A stretch of DNA of 20,272 nt from an uncultured Christensenella sp. (GTDB lineage: Bacteria > Bacillota > Clostridia > Christensenellales > Borkfalkiaceae). The stretch is taken from assembly GCA_910585595.1 (NCBI GenBank), contig CAJUET010000017.1:1-20272 (forward strand), read 5' to 3'. The notes beneath the pieces are model-generated. The model saw only the letters and a program-made list of their open reading frames with translations, searched no databases and was not told where the DNA came from. Below, in pieces: positions 1-7,215 of the stretch. Position 1 is the first letter of the stretch; every line of letters starts with the position of its first letter. Position numbers and translations under genes: made by a program.

Positions 1-209
1 TATGCTTTCTGTCAACACCTTTTTTTCATTTCTCTTTCTATTTTTCTGCTTTTTTATTTTTTTCAGCCAAAATTCGCTTTTTTCGCTTTCCGCATAGCTC
101 TGCACGCAAAAACACTTCGCCGCATAAAATTTTAAAATACTGCATATACCCAATTGATTTTTTAAATTGAGAATTTTTAAAGCATATCAATCATAAATAT
201 AGTATCGCA

Positions 210-234
210 ATAAAGCTATCCGCGGCAGCTTTAT
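210..234 (+). promoter_or_regulatory. Stem-loop in the leader of the small gene at 278
   Basis: ATAAAGCT (210-217) pairs perfectly with AGCTTTAT (227-234) around a nine-base GC-rich loop that contains CCGCGG. It ends about 30 bases before the ribosome binding site of the following gene, so it would lie in that gene's 5' leader if transcription starts upstream. No T-run follows, so it is not a terminator. The rest of 1-277 is AT-rich, with a pyrimidine-rich stretch at about 1-65. I could not defend a promoter in it. A regulatory role is inference. Confidence 0.35.
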
Positions 235-277
235 GTAAGCAAAGAAAAAGAATTTATTATATTAGGAGATATATTCT

Positions 278-559
278 ATGGAAACGAGCACCACGAACAC
301 GGCAAAATCTACGACTACCCCCGTAACAGCGGCGCCTGCCGCCGCGCCTGCTGCACCCGCAACGGCGGCCCCCACGGGAGAAGAACTTTGCGGCTCGACG
401 AACATTCTCGACACCGTACACCTTAAAAATCTTGTAGACGATCTTTCGAGACTTTACGGCACTTGCGTATGCACGAAGGTTGCAAAAGACACAAAAGTTG
501 CCGCCGAAAAACGCCTTATCGAAGCGATCCGCGCAAACCTCGACCGCTACGAGAGCTAA
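278..559 (+). CDS. Small Ala/Pro/Thr-rich protein of unknown function
   Basis: I do not recognise this 93-residue protein. The ATG is preceded by AGGAG at 264-268, nine bases upstream, so the gene looks real. Residues 1 to about 33 are low-complexity Thr, Ala and Pro, probably disordered. Residues 34-93 look folded and helical, with three cysteines: one in an LCG motif and two in a TCVCTK motif. The end is charged and amphipathic. There is no signal peptide or membrane segment. It converges on sigG and shares its terminator, but nothing shows a functional link. The gene is more GC-rich than its AT-rich leader. The cysteine spacing could bind a metal or form a disulfide, which is speculation. 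Confidence 0.7.
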   Translation: METSTTNTAKSTTTPVTAAPAAAPAAPATAAPTGEELCGSTNILDTVHLKNLVDDLSRLYGTCVCTKVAKDTKVAAEKRLIEAIRANLDRYES

Positions 560-561
560 GT

Positions 562-601
562 AAAATAAAAACCGAACGGTTCGCCGTTCGGTTTTTATTT
601 T
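562..601. terminator. Bidirectional terminator between the small gene and sigG
   Basis: An 18-bp perfect inverted repeat (562-579 with 584-601) closes a TTCG loop on the plus strand. The GC-rich core, ACCGAACGG with CCGTTCGGT, is flanked by A-runs on one side and T-runs on the other, so it works as an intrinsic terminator in both directions. It ends the small gene on the plus strand and sigG on the minus strand. The sigG stop codon (600-602) overlaps the end of the stem. Confidence 0.9.
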
Positions 602-1370
602 ACGAAATATTCGCCTTTATCTGTTTTAATGCATTCTTTTCAAGACGGGATACCTGCGCTTGCGAAATTCCCACTTCCTGAGAAATTTCCGTTTGCGTTT
701 TCCCTTCGTAATAACGAAGCATTAAAATTTTACGTTCTCTATCGGCAAGCCGAGCCATAGCTTCGCGCAAAGCTACCTTTTCCGTCCAAATTTCGTCGCT
801 CTGCTTGGTATCGGCAAGCTGATCCATCAGCTCCACCGTATCGCCCGACTTATTATATACGGGTTCATGCAACGAAATCGGATCGGAGATCGCGTCGAGC
901 GCATACACGACTTCACGCTCCTTTACCTGCATAACTTGCGCGATTCTCTCAATCGTCGCCTCTTCATCCCGTTCTTCGATACTCTCTCTTACTTTTAAAA
1001 TTTTATATGCGGTATCCCTAATCGACCGCGATACCCGCAAACTGTTTCCATCCCTCAAATACCGCTTGATCTCCCCCAATATCATAGGAACTGCATAAGT
1101 CGAAAATTTAACCTGAAACTTAGGATCGAAGTTATCGATTGCCTTTATAAGCCCCACGCAACCCGCTTGAAACACATCGTCCGCATTCGCGTTTTTTGCC
1201 CAAAACCTCTTTACGAGCGAAAGAACTAAACGCATATTACCTACAATAAACTTTTCTCTCGCGCTCTCGTCCCCCGCTTTTAATTGCACAATCAATTCTT
1301 CGTTCTCTTTTGAACTTAATTTGGGAAGTCCCGTTGTATCCACTCCGCAGATCACTACCTTTTGCAACAT
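600..1370 (-). CDS. sigG: RNA polymerase sporulation sigma factor SigG
   Basis: Forespore-specific sigma-70 family factor that directs late forespore transcription. At 256 residues it matches the usual length of about 260. The N-terminus (KVVICGVDTTGLPKL) is the SigG signature segment and separates it from SigF. Region 2 follows (NMRLVLSLVKRF, then KFSTYAVPMILGEIKRYLRD, near residues 45-108), then LRVSRSIRD and region 3. Region 4 has the helix-turn-helix GKTQTEISQEVGISQAQVSR near the C-terminus. The ATG sits behind AAGGAGGA at 1378-1385, a near-ideal ribosome binding site. In Bacillus and Clostridium sigG normally follows spoIIGA-sigE. Here it stands alone beside a tRNA pair. The upstream gap (1386-1540) may hold a SigF/SigG promoter, but I found no convincing match. 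Confidence 0.95.
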   Translation of the reverse strand: MLQKVVICGVDTTGLPKLSSKENEELIVQLKAGDESAREKFIVGNMRLVLSLVKRFWAKNANADDVFQAGCVGLIKAIDNFDPKFQVKFSTYAVPMILGEIKRYLRDGNSLRVSRSIRDTAYKILKVRESIEERDEEATIERIAQVMQVKEREVVYALDAISDPISLHEPVYNKSGDTVELMDQLADTKQSDEIWTEKVALREAMARLADRERKILMLRYYEGKTQTEISQEVGISQAQVSRLEKNALKQIKANIS

Positions 1371-1540
1371 AAAAATTTCCTCCTTATGTACTTCCCCGTA
1401 TAAGTTTTGGCAATTCGGAAAAAACTATGTAACCCCCATCCAAAAAAATCGCACTTTAAAAAGGGTTTTTATATGATTCCCCATTTATTCGGTTTTCAAA
1501 CGCTTAAATAAATTTTTTTTGCAAAACCCGTTCAGATTAC

Positions 1541-1569
1541 TTGACATTGCTTTAATTTTAGAATATCAT
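1541..1569 (+). promoter_or_regulatory. Sigma-A promoter for the tRNA pair
   Basis: TTGACA at 1541-1546 and TATCAT at 1564-1569 are separated by 17 bases. Transcription would start near 1576, about nine bases before the first tRNA. Confidence 0.85.
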
Positions 1570-1584
1570 AATAGCGTTGTCCAC

Positions 1585-1661
<77 letters not shown>

Positions 1662-1719
1662 GGAAACCCTGTATATTGTGCTTCTCCTTTTATTGCCGAT
1701 ATATGGGGTTTTGTTTTAT

Positions 1720-1802
1720 GCTGCTGTGGCGGAATCGGCAGACGCGTCGGACTTAGAATCCGGTGGGAAACCGTGCAGGTTCAACTCCTGTCAGCAGCAC
1801 CA
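1720..1802 (+). tRNA. tRNA-Leu (anticodon TAG)
   Basis: An 83-base class II tRNA with encoded CCA. The acceptor arm GCTGCTG pairs with CAGCAGC. The anticodon loop CTTAGAA gives TAG, which reads CTA and other CTN leucine codons. The long variable arm (GGTGGGAAACC) is typical of tRNA-Leu, and the T loop is TTCAACT. It lies 58 bases after tRNA-Val and is probably cotranscribed with it. Confidence 0.95.
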
Positions 1803-1809
1803 AAATATG

Positions 1810-1837
1810 AACGCAGAGTTTCTTCTGCGTTTTTTTG
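1810..1837 (+). terminator. Terminator of the tRNA operon
   Basis: AACGCAGA (1810-1817) pairs with TCTGCGTT (1824-1831) around a six-base loop, followed by a T-run to 1836. It starts eight bases after tRNA-Leu. Confidence 0.88.
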
Positions 1838-1859
1838 TTGTTGCAATTAACAATTCCCG

Positions 1860-1882
1860 TTAATTATGCATGACATAATACT
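1860..1882 (-). repeat. Copy 1 of a 23-bp dyad motif, after gpsA
   Basis: The plus-strand core TGACATAATACT (1871-1882) recurs at 9660-9671 and 12957-12968. This copy matches the one at 12946-12968 at 20 of 23 positions. Within it ATTATG (1863-1868) and CATAAT (1874-1879) are perfect inverted repeats around five bases. It lies 22 bases beyond the gpsA stop codon, in the gap before the tRNA-Leu terminator. Its function is unknown; see findings. Confidence 0.6.
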
Positions 1883-1903
1883 TTGTAAACGTTTAAAATC
1901 GAC

Positions 1904-2878
1904 TTATTCGTACCATTCCGCCTTAGTACTACGCGAAAACAGCTTATCAATTTCTTTTTTACAACGTTCACGATCATCTCCCGATCCATAACAAACGCTG
2001 TGCACTGCCTCAGTGATAGGAAGCTCCACACCACACTTATCGCCCAATATTTTTAACGCCGCGCTTGTCGCAACGCCTTCCGCAAGCCTTTCAAACCTCT
2101 GCCCCTTCGCAAGCATTTCGCCGTACATACGGTTGTGGGAATAAACAGAAAAAAGCGTCGTTTCATAATCGCCGAGGTGCGCAAGCCCGTAAGCGGAAAG
2201 CTCGTTCCCGCCAAGCGCCTTTATGAGTCTTGCGATTTCCCGCGCGCCGCGCGTCATAAGCGGTCCCTTTAACGGAGGCGCAACCACGTCGAGAACGCCC
2301 GCCGCAATGCCCATAACGTTCTTTGCAGCCGCTCCTATCTCCGTGCCGAGAAGATCGCTTCCATAATAAAAACGAATGAGATCGCTTTTAAAATTCTCAA
2401 CGAGCATTCGTTTGAGGTTCTCGTTTTCAGAGTCAATTACCATACAGCTTTGTATTCCCGCAACAAAACTTTGAATATGACCAGGCCCTACCCATACGGC
2501 GATTTTATCCGAGAGAATTCCGCTCTCCGTTAAAATTTCGGTAAGCCGTTTTCCTGTCCCGTCCTCGATCCCCTTCATGCACAACACAAAAATTTTATCG
2601 GAAACGTTGTAACGGGTAACTTTTTTCATAAAGTCCCTAAGTCCCTGCGCGCTGATCGAAATAATGATAATGTCGGAACAGTTCACCGCCTCTTCCAAAT
2701 TGCAGGTCAGGTGAATTTTTTTATCGAGCGTAACATATTCGTTTTTTCCCGTTTCATTCAAAATGCGATAAGCATTCCCGTCTTCGGGACCCCACGAAAT
2801 CACCTTATGATTGAGCCGCGACAAATACCATGCAAGAAACGAACCCCATCTGCCGCAACCGAGTACGGTAATTTTCAT
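1904..2878 (-). CDS. gpsA: Glycerol-3-phosphate dehydrogenase [NAD(P)+]
   Basis: Reduces dihydroxyacetone phosphate to sn-glycerol-3-phosphate for phospholipid synthesis in the cytosol. At 324 residues it is of normal length. The N-terminal Rossmann motif is GCGRWG (residues 7-12). K102 in CMKGIE and the catalytic K186 in AAAKNVMGIAAG match conserved family lysines. TRGAREIARL and LAHLGDYETT (near 209-241) are the C-terminal helical-domain motifs. Some motifs deviate from the common form: VGPGH stands where SGPSFA is usual, and the LGD motif lacks the following LTC. It is therefore a divergent member. It is the last gene of the mrnC operon. Its ribosome binding site AAGGAGA overlaps the recR stop codon, nine bases away. 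A glycerol kinase gene lies about 10 kb to the right. Confidence 0.9.
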   Translation of the reverse strand: MKITVLGCGRWGSFLAWYLSRLNHKVISWGPEDGNAYRILNETGKNEYVTLDKKIHLTCNLEEAVNCSDIIIISISAQGLRDFMKKVTRYNVSDKIFVLCMKGIEDGTGKRLTEILTESGILSDKIAVWVGPGHIQSFVAGIQSCMVIDSENENLKRMLVENFKSDLIRFYYGSDLLGTEIGAAAKNVMGIAAGVLDVVAPPLKGPLMTRGAREIARLIKALGGNELSAYGLAHLGDYETTLFSVYSHNRMYGEMLAKGQRFERLAEGVATSAALKILGDKCGVELPITEAVHSVCYGSGDDRERCKKEIDKLFSRSTKAEWYE

Positions 2879-2887
2879 ATCATCTCC

Positions 2888-3481
2888 TTAAAGTTCTTTT
2901 CGCTCTATGAGTGCACGCGCAAGAGTTACTTCGTCTGCATATTCAAGCTCCGAACCGATCGGAATACCGTGCGCCAACCTTGTTACCTTTACACCGAGCG
3001 GTTTTAACAGCTTTGCAATATACATTGCCGTCGCCTCCCCCTCCACATCGGGGTTGGTCGCCATAATGACTTCGGCGACGTTCTCTTTATCAATACGTTC
3101 CAAAAGCTCTTTTATTCGTATATCGTTGGGCGTTACGCCGTTCATAGGGTCAATGACTCCGTGCAAAACGTGATATACGCCTTTAAATTCACGAAGTTTT
3201 TCAAACGCGATCACGTCTTTGGGCTCTTTTACCACGCACACGACGGCATGATCCCGCGCCTTGCAAATATCACACTCCTCGTTTACCGTAAAGTTTCCGC
3301 AAGTTTTACAAAAACGCACCTGCTTTTTAATATTTACGATCGCTTTTGCAAAAGCTTCCGCTTCCCCCTCAGACATTCTGATCACACGGTATGCGTAGCG
3401 TTGCGCCGTTTTTTTTCCCACGCCGGGGAGTTTGGAAAACTCATTCATGAGCCGACCGATCGGCTCGATAAAGATATCCAC
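2888..3481 (-). CDS. recR: Recombination mediator protein RecR
   Basis: Works with RecO (and RecF) to load RecA on gapped single-stranded DNA. The 197 residues match the family. A helix-hairpin-helix lies near residues 10-30 (KLPGVGKKTAQR). A C4 zinc finger has C58, C61, C70 and C73. A Toprim domain follows (VVKEP near 84-87, then YHVLHGVIDPMNG), and the C-terminus carries LAHGIPIGSELEYAD. The start is GTG at 3479-3481, directly after the ybaB stop codon with no gap, and a GGAGG site lies within the end of ybaB. The order dnaX-ybaB-recR is conserved widely in bacteria and supports the call and translational coupling. Confidence 0.96.
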   Translation of the reverse strand: MDIFIEPIGRLMNEFSKLPGVGKKTAQRYAYRVIRMSEGEAEAFAKAIVNIKKQVRFCKTCGNFTVNEECDICKARDHAVVCVVKEPKDVIAFEKLREFKGVYHVLHGVIDPMNGVTPNDIRIKELLERIDKENVAEVIMATNPDVEGEATAMYIAKLLKPLGVKVTRLAHGIPIGSELEYADEVTLARALIERKEL

Positions 3482-3826
3482 TTAAAAAAATCCTCCCATA
3501 CCGCCCGCGGAATACTTACCCATTTTCTCTTTATATACCTCATCCGCCTTTTTATATCCGTCCAAAACGGCAGCCATGATAAGGTCTTCAAGCATTTCTT
3601 CGTCATCCGGATCGATTACCGACTTGTCGATTTCGATTCCGTCGATAATTTTTTTCGCGTTCATATACACGACGACAGCCTCGCCACCCGCAGTCCCTAC
3701 GATTTCCCAATCGTCAAGAAGTTTTTCCGTTTCCTGCATTTCTTCTTGCATTTTCTGCGCCTGCTTCATAAGGCTTTGCATTCCCGCTCCGCCCATGCCA
3801 CCTTTATTGAATCCTGCCATAATCAT
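3482..3826 (-). CDS. ybaB: YbaB/EbfC family nucleoid-associated protein
   Basis: A 114-residue homodimeric DNA-binding protein of the YbaB/EbfC family. It carries the family helix (SLMKQAQKMQEEMQETEKLLDDWEIVGTAGG, split here as residues near 18-48). A central strand region with G-G-EAVVVYMNAKK follows, then an acidic helix (DPDDEEMLEDLIMAAVLDGYKKADE). Gly- and Met-rich ends flank the fold, as is common in Firmicutes. The ATG overlaps the dnaX stop as ATGA, with AAAGGAG just upstream, which indicates translational coupling. It sits between dnaX and recR as in most bacteria. It is probably a nucleoid-associated or recombination-linked factor; the exact cellular role of the family is not settled. 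Confidence 0.92.
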   Translation of the reverse strand: MIMAGFNKGGMGGAGMQSLMKQAQKMQEEMQETEKLLDDWEIVGTAGGEAVVVYMNAKKIIDGIEIDKSVIDPDDEEMLEDLIMAAVLDGYKKADEVYKEKMGKYSAGGMGGFF

Positions 3827-5529
3827 TTCTCCTTTACTTGTACTGTATAGCCTGAAAAGTTTTGTTCAAGTTCACCGATTCCGTGTTTCACTTCCGTCTT
3901 TGCGCCCTTCTGCCTGACCTCATAAACAAAACCGAGGCTTCCGAATACTTCCTTCATGGTCTTAGTGTGGTCATCGCGAATCAAAGCACGGTAAATCGTA
4001 TCGCTTTCCGTTGTCAAAATAAGCGTTTCTCCTTCAAAGAAGAACTCCAAGTCCGAACACATGGTATAGAGCACGCCGTTCGAGCCCGTCTTCCTTAACG
4101 CCCGCATAAATTTACCGAATACCGTTTCCGCCGAAGCGTTTTTCGGCAAAGGCAAAATCAGCTCTTGCGGTTTAGGAGAGTTTTTTTTCTCCTTTTCCAC
4201 CTTTTCTGCCTTTTTCATCTCATCTGCCGGCGGCTCTTCGCAATCAAAAATCGGCTCTTCCATAGGGAAATCCCCCGCGTCAAAGGGCGGTTCCTCTTCC
4301 CTTACTTCAGATTTCAATACTTCGCTATTGATCTGTCCTCTGGAAATAGGTTTGGCAATCGGAGCGGCATCCAACAAAGTCACCCCTTCCGATAACCGCT
4401 TTTCCACTCCCGCAACACGCACGGCAAGCGCGTCTAAATCAAGATCGGCATTTGGCAATGCGGCACGCATAACAGCCGTTTCAAAGCTGATTCGCGGCGA
4501 AGTCGCATACCTGAGCTCAGGCTCAAGCCTTACAAAAATATCCGTCACCCGTAAAATTGATCTGCTGTCGGCAACTTCGGCAATCTTCGAAACCAAACGG
4601 AAATGTTCTTTGGGAATCATTAAAAGGGATTCCGCATTCGAGCACGCCTTCGCAATTGCGATCATATTTAAGGCTTGCAGAACGTCACGGCACAATACGC
4701 CGACCGACCGACCCGCCGACAAGATCTTTTCCGCGGTCGCAAGCGCGGACGAAAGATCAGGCGCAACGAGCTGCCCCGCGAGCGTACAGGTTTCCTTAAA
4801 GTCCGCCGCCCCAAGCACCGAAGTTACCCCGTCATAAGTGAGTTTATCCGCATAAGCGAGACACATTTCGGCAATTGAAAGCATATCCCTATCGCTCCCC
4901 GCGCCCGCGCGGGCAATCGCCTCCACCGCTTCATCCTCGTATGCCGTTCCCATTTCCTTCAAAATGCTTTTCAGATGTTTTACAAGATCTTCCGTAGGGA
5001 TCAACTTAAAATCGAGTCTCATACAGCGGGACAAAATGGTCGCAGGAAGTTTTTGCGGTTCCGTCGTCGCTAAAATAAACATCGCGTGCCGCGGCGGCTC
5101 TTCGAGTGTTTTTAAAAGCGCGTTGAAGGCGCTGTCCGTCAACATATGAACTTCGTCGATAATATATACTTTATATTTTCCCGAAACAGGCGGATACTGC
5201 ACTTTATCCCTGAGATCGCGCATTTCATTTACGCCGTTGTTGGACGCTGCGTCGATTTCCGAAATGTCAAGCGAACCATCTAAAAGCGCACGACAGACCT
5301 TACACGTTCCGCAAGGCGAACCGTTTTCGGGTTTTTCACAATTAACGGCACGGGCAAAAATACGCGCAACGCTCGTTTTACCCGTCCCGCGCGGACCCGT
5401 AAAAAGATACGCATGCCCCACCGTTTTCTTTTCGATTTGATTTTTAAGAACGCGTACTACATGCTCCTGCCGTACCATTTTATCGAATGAATCCGGTCGA
5501 TACTGCCGATAGAGAGATAAATGCGCCAT
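3823..5529 (-). CDS. dnaX: DNA polymerase III subunit gamma/tau
   Basis: Clamp-loader ATPase that opens the beta clamp and links replisome parts. The 568 residues hold Walker A GPRGTGKTS (45-53), four zinc-binding cysteines (C64, C73, C76, C79), Walker B IIDEVH (D125, E126) and the SRC arginine-finger motif (167-169). Domains I-III run to about 365. A charged Lys/Glu/Pro-rich linker spans about 395-460, and a C-terminal tau-like domain about 465-568. The ATG has GGAG seven bases upstream, 14 bases after sigH. In the linker, codons 448-450 form an A8 run (4181-4188). A -1 shift there would stop after two more codons (CTC TCC TAA) and give a gamma-like product of about 450 residues without the C-terminal domain; see findings. 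Confidence 0.96.
   Translation of the reverse strand: MAHLSLYRQYRPDSFDKMVRQEHVVRVLKNQIEKKTVGHAYLFTGPRGTGKTSVARIFARAVNCEKPENGSPCGTCKVCRALLDGSLDISEIDAASNNGVNEMRDLRDKVQYPPVSGKYKVYIIDEVHMLTDSAFNALLKTLEEPPRHAMFILATTEPQKLPATILSRCMRLDFKLIPTEDLVKHLKSILKEMGTAYEDEAVEAIARAGAGSDRDMLSIAEMCLAYADKLTYDGVTSVLGAADFKETCTLAGQLVAPDLSSALATAEKILSAGRSVGVLCRDVLQALNMIAIAKACSNAESLLMIPKEHFRLVSKIAEVADSRSILRVTDIFVRLEPELRYATSPRISFETAVMRAALPNADLDLDALAVRVAGVEKRLSEGVTLLDAAPIAKPISRGQINSEVLKSEVREEEPPFDAGDFPMEEPIFDCEEPPADEMKKAEKVEKEKKNSPKPQELILPLPKNASAETVFGKFMRALRKTGSNGVLYTMCSDLEFFFEGETLILTTESDTIYRALIRDDHTKTMKEVFGSLGFVYEVRQKGAKTEVKHGIGELEQNFSGYTVQVKEK
4181..4194 (-). other. Candidate frameshift or slippage site in dnaX
   Basis: On the coding strand AAGGAG (4189-4194) is followed at once by eight A residues (4181-4188) and then C, read in frame as GAG AAA AAA AAC. 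This contains the heptamer A AAA AAC. In the -1 frame the next codons are CTC TCC TAA, so the shifted product ends almost at once. A perfect 6-bp hairpin, GCCGAA/TTCGGC, lies 33 bases downstream (4130-4147), further than the stimulatory hairpin in Escherichia coli dnaX. Confidence 0.45.
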
Positions 5530-5543
5530 AATTTTTCTCCGTA

Positions 5544-6122
5544 TTATTTTTCAAACGCTTTTTGAAGCTTTCTTTTCGCGCGTACGAGCGCGTTATCCAC
5601 GCTTTTGAACGGCTTTTTCGTCGCATCGCATATTCGCGAATAGCTCATTCCTTCAAGATACATATTTAAAACGCGGTACTCGAAATCGGAAAGTTCCCGC
5701 ATAAGCTTGATTTGAAATTCCGCGCGCGCCTCACTGTCGATCAAATACTCTTCGGGAGAAGCTCTTTCGTCCAAAATATCCAAAACGCGCCGATCGAACA
5801 GGGAAACGCTCTCCGTTAAAACCGCGCTCTTCTTCGTCGTCATCTTTCCGATCGCATCGTAAATGCGCCTCGTCACGCACATATATGCAAAGTTTTTAAA
5901 ACTCTTCCCGGAATCCCCTCTGTAATCGCGTACGGCAAAATAGAGACCGATCATGCCCTCCTGAACCAAATCTTCCGTCTCGCCTCCCGCAAGAAAGAAC
6001 TGACGGGCGCGGGCGCGTACGGCGTGATTGTATCTGAGAATAAGTTCTTCCGTAGCTAAATTGTCACCTTTTTGCGCCGCGTCGGCGAGTTCCTCGTCAG
6101 TTCGAAGTTTTAATTCTTGCAC
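5544..6122 (-). CDS. sigH: RNA polymerase sigma-H factor (transition state)
   Basis: Sigma-70 family factor of the SigH type, which in Bacillus drives spo0A and early sporulation genes. Region 2 contains ARARQFFLAGGETEDLVQEGMIGLYFAVRDYRG, which matches Bacillus SigH closely; region 4 ends SYSRICDATKKPFKSVDNALVRAKRKL. I chose GTG at 6120-6122 (192 residues). GAGG lies six bases upstream, and this N-terminus aligns better with relatives. A longer reading from TTG at 6143 lacks a ribosome binding site. Either start overlaps the end of rlmB (26 bases with GTG), so translation is probably coupled. The order mrnC-rlmB-sigH matches Bacillus subtilis, apart from a small gene found there between rlmB and sigH. 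Confidence 0.93.
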   Translation of the reverse strand: MQELKLRTDEELADAAQKGDNLATEELILRYNHAVRARARQFFLAGGETEDLVQEGMIGLYFAVRDYRGDSGKSFKNFAYMCVTRRIYDAIGKMTTKKSAVLTESVSLFDRRVLDILDERASPEEYLIDSEARAEFQIKLMRELSDFEYRVLNMYLEGMSYSRICDATKKPFKSVDNALVRAKRKLQKAFEK

Positions 6123-6810
6123 GGACCACCTCGTAAACGCCAATGCCGAGCGCGACGGACGCGTTCAGCGAATTTACCTCTCCAAAAAGCGGAATCGAGA
6201 GCGTTTTATCACACTTTTCCCTGGTAAGCCGTTTGACCCCGCTGTCCTCTCCGCCCACCACGAGCGCAACTTTTCCCGAAAATTTTTCGCCATAAATACT
6301 TTCCCCGCCAGCTTCAAGCGCGTATACCCAATAGCCGAGCTTTTGAAGTTCTTCGATTGCATGATTCAAAGAGCCTACCTTTGCGACCTTGATATGCTCC
6401 GCCGCACCCGCGGAAATACGGACGACCGCCTCGTTGACCGTTGCGCCCCTTACGGAAGGAATTACAACCCCGTCCGCGCCCGCGCATTCCGACACACGCA
6501 GAATACTGCCCAAGTTGTGCACGTCCACGATTCCGTCGCAGAGAATTATCAGGCTCTCCTCTTTGCCGGTTAAATCGTATAAATCAGAATAGACAAAATC
6601 AGTCGTATAGGCAATTACGCCTTGATGCCGCTTTTGCACACTCTCCCGATCAAGAGCGGCTCGGGAAACAAACTGTACGCGGATATTCTTTTTTCGCGCC
6701 ATAGCAAAAATCCGACCGAGATTCTCGGCCCCATCTTCCATAAGTATTTTATCGACTGTTTTATCCGTTTTCAAAAGTTCGGTAACGGCGTTTCTTCCTT
6801 CCGTTTTCAT
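6097..6810 (-). CDS. rlmB: 23S rRNA (guanosine-2'-O-)-methyltransferase RlmB
   Basis: SpoU/TrmH-family SPOUT methyltransferase, expected to 2'-O-methylate G2251 of 23S rRNA (E. coli numbering) in the peptidyl-transferase centre. It has 237 residues. The N-terminal substrate-binding domain (1 to about 75) starts EGRNAVTELLK. Motif 1 is HNLGSILRVSECAGADGVV (98-116). Motif 2 is VVGGEDSGVKRL (184-195). Motif 3 is IPLFGEVNSLNASVA (206-220), with the trefoil-knot SLN core. The ATG overlaps the mrnC stop as ATGA. It lies second in the operon, next to another 23S rRNA maturation gene. A tRNA-directed SpoU paralogue is less likely given the gene order. Confidence 0.93.
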   Translation of the reverse strand: MKTEGRNAVTELLKTDKTVDKILMEDGAENLGRIFAMARKKNIRVQFVSRAALDRESVQKRHQGVIAYTTDFVYSDLYDLTGKEESLIILCDGIVDVHNLGSILRVSECAGADGVVIPSVRGATVNEAVVRISAGAAEHIKVAKVGSLNHAIEELQKLGYWVYALEAGGESIYGEKFSGKVALVVGGEDSGVKRLTREKCDKTLSIPLFGEVNSLNASVALGIGVYEVVRARIKTSN

Positions 6811-7208
6811 TCTTCCGCCTCTTCCTGAAAAAATAGTTCTTCCAATCTCTCCATCTGTCCCGTGAGATACAAATACCCCAAGAGCGCTTCAAAACCCGTA
6901 GAACGCACATATTCCCCGACGGAGGCATTTTTACTCTTCGTCGGTTTCTTTGCGTTGCGTCCACGTTTAAAAATTTCCTCTTCCTCTTCCGTCATAAGCG
7001 GGAGAATGTCATTGAGCGCCTCGCTCTGTCCGTGCGCCGAAACAATTTGCGCAGTACGCCGATCAAGCTCCCCCGTCTTATATTTTAAAGAGAGTGCAAG
7101 CCTTTCGCGCACCAAAAGCGTATATACCGCGTCTCCCACAAATGCAAGCACAACGGGATTCATTTGTTTCACCCGATTCTTATCTGCGGGCGACTGAAAA
7201 GAAAACAT
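6807..7208 (-). CDS. mrnC: Mini-ribonuclease III
   Basis: RNase III-fold enzyme without a double-strand-binding domain. It trims the ends of 23S rRNA precursors in Firmicutes. The catalytic motif LAFVGDAVY carries D26. Other family blocks are QIVSAHGQSEAL, the FKRGRNAK motif and STGFEALLGYLYL. I chose ATG at 7206-7208 (133 residues), which puts the catalytic Asp near its position in Bacillus MrnC. An upstream TTG at 7244 would fall inside the promoter -35 box and is unlikely. The ATG has no ribosome binding site and lies seven bases past a perfect -10 box, so the message is probably leaderless. It is the first gene of the seven-gene operon. Confidence 0.93.
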   Translation of the reverse strand: MFSFQSPADKNRVKQMNPVVLAFVGDAVYTLLVRERLALSLKYKTGELDRRTAQIVSAHGQSEALNDILPLMTEEEEEIFKRGRNAKKPTKSKNASVGEYVRSTGFEALLGYLYLTGQMERLEELFFQEEAEE

Positions 7209-7215
7209 TTTACCG

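Noticed and set aside
1386..1540. SigF/SigG-type promoter in front of sigG
   Set aside because: CGAATA and CATATAA-like pieces occur, but the spacing is far from the expected 15-17 bases, so I could not support it.
1843..1869. AATTAAC/GTTAATT inverted repeat as terminator of the gpsA operon
   Set aside because: On the minus strand it is followed by an A-rich stretch, not a T-run. The end of the gpsA operon therefore remains unassigned.
1883..1898. Sequence one mismatch from a CcpA-binding (cre) consensus, containing the palindrome TAAACGTTTA
   Set aside because: It lies beyond the gpsA stop codon and after the tRNA terminator, with no gene start or promoter near it, so a catabolite-control role has no target.
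3161..3850. Long plus-strand reading frame of 229 codons opposite recR and ybaB
   Set aside because: It lies antisense to two well-supported genes, has no ribosome site and shows low-complexity composition, as expected of a shadow frame.
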